A stretch of 64,000 bases of DNA, taken from contig CM059974.1 of the NCBI GenBank assembly GCA_030490835.1, positions 3,231,501 to 3,295,500 of the forward strand, in the 5' to 3' direction. This DNA comes from Annona cherimola (Eukaryota; Streptophyta; Magnoliopsida; Magnoliales; Annonaceae). A model generated the notes under the pieces. That model was not told the DNA's origin and did not search any database. It saw only the letters and a list, made by a program, of their open reading frames with translations. Below, piece by piece: positions 46,016 through 64,000 of this stretch. The translations under genes were made by a program, and so were the position numbers. Every line of letters begins with the position of its first letter. Position 1 is the first letter of the stretch.

Positions 46016-46018
46016 GGC

Positions 46019-56775
<10,757 letters not shown>

Positions 56776-57711
56776 GCACAAACGGTGGTGTTTAAAATTT
56801 TTTGTTGGGTAGATATATGCAGTTGGAAATGTAGATGTTGTCAATGTTTGATTGGTGAAATGCCTTCTTAATTACTAGTGGTGAGGGAATTTTTTAAGTT
56901 ATTGGCGATGGTTCGGATCTAGAAGAGGAGTACTTATATAAAGAGGATATTTTTTAATTCAAGTTATTGGTGATGGTTCAGATCTAGAAGAGGAGACTGC
57001 TTATATATTAGGGAGGATTGGAAAGTAAAGTAATACAGGATGAAAAAGAAGAAATAGCTTGGTCATTTGGTGATGAAGATTAAGACTGACCATGAAAATC
57101 TTCAGTTCTTTAAATTAAGATTTTTTCTGGTAGGTTTTGCAGCTCCACACACAATCAGGCAAGTTGGTGATGGGAATGCATGAAAAGTTATAAAGACAAA
57201 TTCATCCACATGTCACACACCCTTCCCGGCTGATGGCATATAGCTGGATGAGCAGCATGCTGTCTGAAGACCGGAGAAGGCAGTCTTTTCAGCACTCAGC
57301 AGTCTAATCTTGCCTTGCTTTGGAGACATGGGCAATTTGGTCCGGATTGCTTCTCTAAGCCTCTAACTGGAGAAAACAGTATGCTCTTATTACCACTAAA
57401 TGCATTGTCTTCTGTACTTGTAGTCATTTTTTACCGTGTTTACCATAATAATTGTAACAACTTACATTGAAAAGGGGAGAGATTTCCTGTGGTATCAAAG
57501 TGGACCCTTCTGGTAGATACGGGCCAGAGGCCTGTAGTTGAGTTGAATGGTAGTGCGAGAATGATCAAGCGGAAGCTGGTTGGGTTTAACAATTCACAAC
57601 CCAATCTCATATCATAAGGGGGAGAGATTTCTTATGGGGTTTCTATATGCGTCATAGGTTAAATTCTTAGGGATGTTTATATATGAGTTATTGGTTAAAT
57701 ATAACATGACT
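56776..57711 (+). other. 3' untranslated and downstream region of the XRN-like gene
   Basis: No long ORF. A short direct repeat, ATGGTTC.GATCTAGAAGAGGAG at about 56,908 and 56,973, lies just beyond the stop codon. The polyadenylation site could not be fixed. Confidence 0.45.
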
Positions 57712-57842
57712 GTGTTTTAAAATTGTGCGATTGAGCTATCAGGCTAGAGTGTACAAAGTTTTAAGATTGAGCTATCAGGCTAGAGTGTACAACGTTTTAA
57801 AATTGTGCGATTGAGCTATCAGGCTAAGAGTGTACAACGTTG
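57712..57842. repeat. Minisatellite, three copies of about 43 bp
   Basis: Unit near TTTTAAAATTGTGCGATTGAGCTATCAGGCTAGAGTGTACAA. The middle copy lacks the GTGC part. It lies about 1 kb downstream of the XRN-like stop codon. Confidence 0.85.
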
Positions 57843-59593
57843 TGAAACCCATAGCTCGCAGGCTCAAAATCATATTTCTGGTTCTATGCCTTATAATATA
57901 TCTCATTTTAATAATTGTAGATGGTCGTCTGCTTGTTGAAATTATTTAAAAGGTCTTGTAATTTTGGGAGGTTATCCATGCACGGTTCGAATTGAATCGA
58001 ACGAACCCATGCATAGTGAGGTGCCTCGGGAATCGGTGTCAAATCGAAGTGGGAGAATTTGCACGTTGCCTTCTTACATACCAGAAGTTTTTCTTAATAT
58101 CTGCAATGAACTAGCTACAACCCTATGGCCCAACGCGAAATATTCTAAATTCTTTAAGCAATAGAAGGCGTCTCCCGTCTCCCGGTCGCATGACTCTGCC
58201 AAAGTTCATTTAACCTTCACCGTCGGCGTAAATGGATTTTCCGACTAGGTGGTTGCTTTTGTAGACGCCCATCTTATTGATTATATGTTGTTCACTTTGC
58301 TTGTTATGTTTAGAATTATTTTCAAGATTCATCTAAATCAAAATTTTGCGAGTATTTATTGAATCGATTTTTTGCATGGGCTCCATTATATGTAAAATTG
58401 ATTGATCTCCTTTATTCGACCCGAAAAAAACATTACAAGATGCTTTCTCTATATCTTCTCTCTCTTCATCTTTATTTTTACTCTCTTTTCATCTTTTTGC
58501 ATACTTGCATCACATGGGCCAATTTTTTCACAATGATAAAGATTTAATTTCACTTTTTCATTTTGATATCCCTCTTATTGACTCATCAAGGTTTCATTTC
58601 GATATGATCGCACCTTCTTTTTCCTTGTTGCCATTAAATGTACTCTCTTTTCATTCAATATGTTATCTTTCACACCACATCCATAGTCGCACCTTTAGGA
58701 GCATAATCAAACTTACAGATCACAATTTTTACGTTAAAATCAGAGGATTTTGTTACCATTAACCTCCAAAACACGGCTTGATGGATGATAGCCTGATAAC
58801 AGTCGATCGCTCTTTCCGCCTTCCTCTTGGTCACCTTTCTTCTTGCGCCAGAGAGAGAGAGAGGGGGGGGAGCGGAAGGCGTGTAAATTAGAACAGCGTG
58901 GATTGGTTGCTTTTTGGTAGCATAGAACAGAGTGGATCGGTAGAGGGAGTGGGTTGCTTGGTAGTGAAACAACGTTATTTTGTAGTGGTATTATTGGGAT
59001 CGAGAATGGACGTTTCGCTGGGCTGAGTGGAATCTTCAGGGCGAAATGGATCAGGCCTTCTGCAAACCGCTTTTGATCAAGTAGAGGACCTCTAAGCTCT
59101 AAATACTGTTTAGAGATTTGGAAATCGAAGGCAGTTTGAGAAAGAGAGAAAATTGCCGCCTCCTATGATGCTGAAGATCAAGGCTGCCATGAAAAATGGC
59201 TGCTTCTCTCAAGTTTCTGTGGCTCCCAAAGAGCGGTGGAAATGGATGCACAAGCACAGGCGCAGGGCTGAGGGCGTACTTGCTGCTGCTAGTCAAATCT
59301 GGCTAGCTTTATGGAATATGGGTCGTGTTTCTTATTCCCTTGAAGGTCGAAGGTTTTCAATATTTTGACACTAATCTTGCCTCTTGCTGAAGCCTGAAGG
59401 TGTCGGGCAAAAGCAGCAGGTTTACGTTTAACTATATTAAGAAGAGCAAAACTAAGATTCGTTCACTTGTTCCAAAGGAAGCAGCCTAACAAATGATGCA
59501 TATCCCAACACGTTTTAACCAACAAGAAGCACAACATAGAACCAAAAGAAGCACAAAGCCATCACCATCCAGAAACATGTAACAATAGTAGAG
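57843..59593. other. Intergenic, no confident gene
   Basis: Small ORFs at 57,964-58,164 and 59,153-59,368 (plus) have no recognised motif. A (GA)n run lies at 58,851-58,862. Part of this may be gene remnant, but I cannot name it. Confidence 0.45.
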
Positions 59594-60274
59594 CTAGGCA
59601 GGTGGCTTCACAATCACAGCGCCGTAGTAGTTGGTGACTGCTTTCATCCCTTCAGCAACAGCATGCTTCCCAAGCTCACCTGGCAACACCAACCTCACTG
59701 CTCCCTGAATCTCCTTTGCCGACAGAGTCATCCTCCCCGAATACTTGGACAGCTGAGCTGCCTCACCCACAATCCTTTCGAACATGTCATTCATAAATCC
59801 GTTCAGCACCGCCATCGCCATCGACGACACGCGTAGCTCCGGGTGAACCTGCTTCAACACTCGAAACACATACCTCCTGTAACCATCCCCACCACCCCCA
59901 CGTCCTCTCCTCTTCATTTTCTTCTTCCTGATTTTCTTTTCCCCCTTTTGTTCTGCTTTCTTGGCTGCACCTGTTTCACTTGCTTTTTTCCTCATCTTTT
60001 CTTCTTTTTGCTCTCCCTCAGCTTCAGCTGCAGCTTCTTGGGTCCTAGTTTGCTCAACGCCATCTTCCTCAGCCTTCTCCTCCCTTGTTTGCTTCCGACT
60101 TTCTTCCACTGGAACCACCCTCAGAGTCTTTGGTGGGGTTGTAGTACTCTTCTCTACTGCCACAGCTCTTACACTCACGGCCGATTCTTCTACCGACACC
60201 TGATCATCCTCTTCCGTGACCCTCGTTTCCTTCCTCATTACCCCCATTATTCTCGCTGAGCGTCTTGGAGCCAT
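59594..60274 (-). CDS. H2B.8: Histone H2B variant of the H2B.8 (H2B.S) type, 226 aa
   Basis: Single exon. It starts MAPRRSARIMG. Residues 1 to about 128 form a long charged tail (Lys/Glu-rich, low complexity), against about 55 residues in canonical plant H2B. The histone fold runs from about 129 to the end: GDGYRRYVFRVLKQVHPEL, FMNDMFERIVGEAA, LSAKEIQGAVRLVLPGELGK and HAVAEGMKAVTNYYG. The AVTK lysine that is monoubiquitinated in canonical H2B is Asn here (about residue 215). The long tail, the YRRYV opening and the Asn all match Arabidopsis H2B.8, which is known to compact sperm chromatin and to occur in dry seed (family knowledge). A divergent ordinary H2B is less likely given these three features together. 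Confidence 0.9.
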   Translation of the reverse strand: MAPRRSARIMGVMRKETRVTEEDDQVSVEESAVSVRAVAVEKSTTTPPKTLRVVPVEESRKQTREEKAEEDGVEQTRTQEAAAEAEGEQKEEKMRKKASETGAAKKAEQKGEKKIRKKKMKRRGRGGGGDGYRRYVFRVLKQVHPELRVSSMAMAVLNGFMNDMFERIVGEAAQLSKYSGRMTLSAKEIQGAVRLVLPGELGKHAVAEGMKAVTNYYGAVIVKPPA

Positions 60275-60417
60275 GTTCCTCTTTTTGAATTTTCACACGG
60301 TAAGGATTACTATCGTTGGCAAACAGGGCGGTTAAAAATAGGGAAGAAACGAGGGAAAATTGTCGAAGATTCCAGCTCTATAGTTCATGCCCGGGTTTAA
60401 CACACACTTCATATTCA

Positions 60418-60470
60418 GACACGTTTCAGACGACGTGTCAAAATTCCATGGCAGGATAAATCTACGTGTC
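60418..60470. promoter_or_regulatory. Cluster of three ACGTGTC (ABRE-type) motifs upstream of the H2B.8-like gene
   Basis: GACACGT at 60,418-60,424 (inverted), ACGTGTC at 60,433-60,439 and ACGTGTC at 60,464-60,470 lie 144-196 bp upstream of the start codon. ACGTG(G/T)C is the binding core of ABRE/bZIP factors active in seed maturation, in line with known dry-seed expression of H2B.8. Function is inferred. Confidence 0.6.
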
Positions 60471-60519
60471 GTTACAACATCCAACTTTGATGGCTGCTTG
60501 GATATTCGAGCCTGCAATC

Positions 60520-61335
60520 GGACGCTGGAGAGTTGCCAGATGAAAATCGGACTGAACCGTATCGTTGGACCGGTTCGACCGTAGAAAGTGAAATTGTCGG
60601 TTTGGGTTTTTTAATGACCGGTAAATCCGGAAAAGCCGTCCGGTTGGACCACAAAACATGCTAAACCGCTGCTCGGTTGAAGTTGAACCTGTACGGGGAA
60701 AATATCGGTACAAAGGTGGCGCACAGTATGCTTGCCTGTGCATATTCTAGACACGAACGTGATCAGCTTATAGTTTATTGGGATTTCTTTAACCTTTTCT
60801 TTAATTATTTGATCATTTAGATTTCATGACTTTTTATACGGAAAATTCCATATATACCAACGAAGTTTCAAAAATGTCTTTTATATTTATGAATTTTCAT
60901 CCTAATTATATATATATATGTGTGTGCATACGTTGAATGGCTATTAGCCTTCATGTGAGATGACAAATACGTCCAAACTCTCATATAATTTAAAATTATT
61001 TTTCTTAAAGTTAAAGATTCATATTTAAATAATATATTATTTTACAATTACTAAAAATTCAGAATCATAATTAGAAATTGACATGTTCGTTATTTCATAG
61101 AAAATTAACAACTCCTTTAACGAATTCATAATAGCATAAGTATATGTAAAATTAATATGAAAATTAATGATTATATAAAGAATTAGCCTTTATATATCAT
61201 GCTAATGTTAAATAATTGAAAATGGTTATTTTGTTTATATTTAGGATGAGATGATCTTTAGATTATGATAAAATAAAATTTTCTATTTTTAAAAAATAAA
61301 GCCTATTTTTTTCATTTTCAGTACAAAATTTCTCA
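60520..61335. other. Intergenic, no gene seen
   Basis: Overlapping short ORFs at 60,387-60,743 on both strands have no motif. From 60,780 onward the DNA is A/T-rich. Confidence 0.5.
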
Positions 61336-61339
61336 ATCT

Positions 61340-61655
61340 AAAGGTGTGTGTTCAACAATAAAACTTTTCAAATTAAAACTTTTTAAACTAAAATTTTTTA
61401 ATTTAAAATTTTTTCCCTTTATACAACTATCCTATTTTAATTATTTTTTAACATTTCGTATACAATTATATTATTTTTTAATTATTTTACACAATTACTC
61501 GTATAACTAAATTATGTATTTTAACTTTATTTTCCCTACTTCTCATTATTATGCAATTATATCACATCATTTTCTTCATTTTACATCTTCCGTCAAAAAC
61601 TTTTTATCAATAACTTTTTAGCAAAAAAATTTTCACTTCTCAAACATATCATAAA
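61340..61655 (+). mobile_element. Degenerate Tourist-like MITE
   Basis: AAGGTGTGTGTTCAAC at the left and CTTCTCAAACATATC at the right are drifted ends. Interior blocks (ACAACTATCCTATTTTAATT, AACTTTATTTTCCCTACTTC, ATATCACATCATTTTC) match the family. Confidence 0.6.
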
Positions 61656-62700
61656 TATATATTTTTCTCATTCTTTCTGTACAATAATAATTTTTTTTTT
61701 ATCTCAAACTCTAATTATTCCCAAACTAAATAGGAACCATTTCTTTGCATCAAAAAGAAAAGGACCATTTGTAAAATTTTCAACGGGGCATTTTTGCAAA
61801 AATTACGCTAAACCTATCCCTCTTCTCTACAAAAATCCTAGAAAGGCTATTACTGAAAATTTCCAAAAGCCTTCCATTAAGGCAAAAAAAAAAAAAATTC
61901 CAAAAGCTCAATATAAGTAAGACAGCAACAAGCAGACGAATTCAACATATGCTATTATTCATCCTAATTCCTATGGCTTCAGTACATGCATTCAGATGAA
62001 ACTTGTGGAAGAATATAACACTTGCACATATATCAATACATGGCCTCCATTAATGAAATCGCCGACGGAGGTTCCTTCAAAGCCAGCTTTATAATTAATA
62101 TATCTTTCATTCATTCTCACGCAATTCTAATGCACATTAATATTTAATATATGCATTCAGATGAAGATGAAATTTCCGGCAGAATGTAACACTTGCACGT
62201 ATTAATGCATGGCCTCCAATGAAAATCGCCAACGGACGTTCCTTTTAAACCAGCTGTATACAATTAACATATCTTTCAATCCGTCTCCCTATGATTTTTC
62301 TTTCATTTAATTGATTTGCTTACTAAATTAATACTCATATGCATTTATCTGAACACCAAAAAATCCATCATGTTAAATTACTGCTCACCTACTATTCGTC
62401 TATTCCAAAGTGTGCGTGTTATTATTATTATTTTACATCAAATCTTCATTAAAAAGCGTCAGAAAGGAAAATATTGTTCAATCCCAAAGAAGGAAAAGCA
62501 GTCCATTCGGTTCAGGCAAAGAAGATGCTACTGGAATTATAGCATAACCTATCATCATAACATAATGTAAAAGTAAGCCTATAAATATCATGAGTGAAGC
62601 CTTATTGATAGATGGAAAAATCATTATTTAGGATTATCTATTTAATTACGAAACTAAGTTACATCCAAATCAAAGATATACATGGCCACTTTTGCTTTAA
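61656..62700. other. Intergenic with an internal imperfect direct repeat, no gene
   Basis: About 62,000-62,100 and 62,155-62,270 share ATGCATTCAGATGAA, TAACACTTGCAC, ATGCATGGCCTCCA, AATGAAA.TCGCC and GGTTCCTT in the same order. This indicates an old tandem duplication of roughly 150 bp. Confidence 0.5.
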
Positions 62701-62724
62701 TATATATATATATATATATATATG

Positions 62725-63095
62725 GGAAATAATCCAGTGCATGCGACTGCACCGTGCAGTCCATGCACTGTGGGCCCCACCTGATCATAAATAGAAAATT
62801 CATTCCTCCCATTGTATTTAGAATTGTTTACTTTATTAGCATACCAATTTTCATCCAAATCCAACATGTGTGTAGTCCCCATCTTAAAATGGTACAAAAT
62901 CAACATAATAAAATAATTTAATATAAATATCAAGTTTAAAGTGATTTTTTCAACATCTAAACCGTCTAATGTATGATTTATATATGGATAAATGAGTGTA
63001 TAAAGTTTCATTACAATCTAATATGTGTAGGGTTCATTTTACAGCGGACTGCACCGTAAATACAGTGCAGTCCAACTGCACAGGATCAGATCTAT
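62725..63095. mobile_element. Foldback MITE with GCAGTCC-rich ends
   Basis: The left end (TCCAGTGCATGCGACTGCACC, then GTGCAGTCC) and the right end, read in reverse (TCCTGTGCAGTTGGACTGCAC, then GGTGCAGTCC), are imperfect inverted repeats. (TA)n tracts border both sides. A related degenerate copy lies in XRN intron 7. No transposase. Confidence 0.6.
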
Positions 63096-63637
63096 ATATA
63101 TATATATATATTTATATTTATGGATGGGTGGGGGTTTTTTTTTTTTAAAAAAAAAAAAAAACTTGATTTATAAAATCTAAGAGGTCGTTGAACAATTGTT
63201 GCAACCAGATTATTCTTTACTAGGCCCAGAACTTACAAGTACAGAGCTATAGCGCGATTTCAAAGTTTAAAGCTTCCTCACATTCTCCACAGAATTACAA
63301 GTCACAGCATACACCACATATATTCATAATGACGTTGAAATGAAGCATATTCAAGTGTTTTAGGCGCTGTTGGTTCTTAGCTTTAAATACTGTTCTGGAT
63401 AATTACAGAATTCAATACTTCAGCTCCCGCTTGAGAATCTTAAGAAAGCTTCAAGAGAGGGAAAAAAGAAGTCATCAGCCATTAATGTGATAAATAAATG
63501 GAATATAATGTCTAAAGCACTGCTAGTTGTTTCCTAAAATGTTTCACATTCATCCATAATTTTACTTGTTTACATACAGATGCAGCTCAAGTGAAGACAG
63601 ATGGCAAACGGTTGACTCTTGTCTCATGTCTAATTAC

Positions 63638-64000
63638 CTGAGAGAAAATGCTCTTGACATCCTGGTAAACTTCTTCGATCGACTTTCCAGCATCGACCTA
63701 AGAAAAACCCATCAGTCAATGCCAATCATGCATGCATCCATATGGCATGGGAAGATAAGTCCAGAGATAGAAACAGACAAGCGGATGAATATGGTAAGGA
63801 TAAGATTTTCACTTTTTTTTTTTTTTTTTTTTTGGAAACTAAAAATATTAGTTGCTGATAGAATGATTTTGTGAATTGAAGGGGTATAAAACGAAGATAA
63901 AAATATAATTACCTTCCTAACCTTCCCCTGCAAGTTGTAATAGTCGACTACAGGGATAGTAGATTCTTTATATACTTCAAAACGCTTTCGTATAGTCTCT
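63638..64000 (-). CDS. UMP-CMP kinase-like protein, C-terminal exons (runs off right edge)
   Basis: The exon at the edge (64000-63913) encodes [20 protein letters not shown] and YNLQGKVRK. The next exon (63697-63638) encodes [20 protein letters not shown]. Splice borders are GT/AG and the phases agree. This is the C-terminal signature of plant UMP-CMP kinases (adenylate kinase superfamily), which phosphorylate UMP/CMP in pyrimidine nucleotide supply. If the donor at 63,637 is not used, the frame continues 16 codons to a stop at 63,589-63,587. Otherwise another short exon follows within the window and I did not find it. Adenylate kinase is the main alternative. Confidence 0.75.

Noticed and set aside
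59843..60259. 138-codon plus ORF opposite the H2B.8-like gene
   Set aside because: Complement of the Lys/Glu-rich tail, giving a Phe/Leu/Ser-rich peptide with no motif.

Overview
The window is nuclear DNA of a flowering plant. It is A/T-rich and intron-rich, packed with short inverted-repeat transposons, and carries one complete LTR retrotransposon. The genes have plant-specific relatives: an APRR2-type pseudo-receiver gene, a membrane-anchored MYB, an H2B.8-type histone and a plant XRN-family exoribonuclease. The species cannot be named from the sequence. All exon models come from reading splice sites and reading frames by eye; no alignment was run.

Layout, left to right. 1-1785 (minus): the first five coding exons of an APRR2-like gene, running off the left edge. 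2.5-18 kb: non-coding, dominated by Tourist/Harbinger-like MITEs with GGGTGTGTTTGG ends and 3-bp target duplications, plus Mutator-like MITEs with 9-bp duplications. 18.2-20.4 kb (minus): a decayed partial copy of the gene found at 24-29 kb. 20.7-21.6 kb (minus): an intronless maMYB gene. 24.3-29.0 kb (minus): a complete nine-exon gene for a two-membrane-span protein with a Man1-Src1p C-terminal (MSC) region. 29.8-33.6 kb: repeats, including a 385-bp foldback element. 33,697-40,341: a full LTR retrotransposon (minus), with two 1,292-bp LTRs, 5-bp target duplication, PBS, PPT and one 695-aa gag, but no pol. 40.7-44.3 kb: an A/T-rich long-unit tandem array holding two MITE insertions whose empty sites survive in sister units.

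46.0-56.8 kb (plus): a 23-exon XRN-type 5'-3' exoribonuclease gene, 933 codons. It lacks the usual CCHC zinc knuckle and ends in repeated basic nuclear-localisation-like motifs. 59.6-60.3 kb (minus): an intronless H2B.8-like histone variant with three ACGTGTC (ABRE-type) motifs upstream. 63.6-64.0 kb (minus): the C-terminal exons of a UMP-CMP kinase-like gene, running off the right edge.

The genes do not form an operon or an obvious pathway; this is ordinary dispersed plant gene space. I found no novel multi-gene system. The points most worth following are the zinc-knuckle-less XRN, a frame-preserving stop-free intron built largely from a 45-bp duplication in the MSC gene, the apparently very young gag-only LTR element, and the ABRE cluster next to the H2B.8-like gene.
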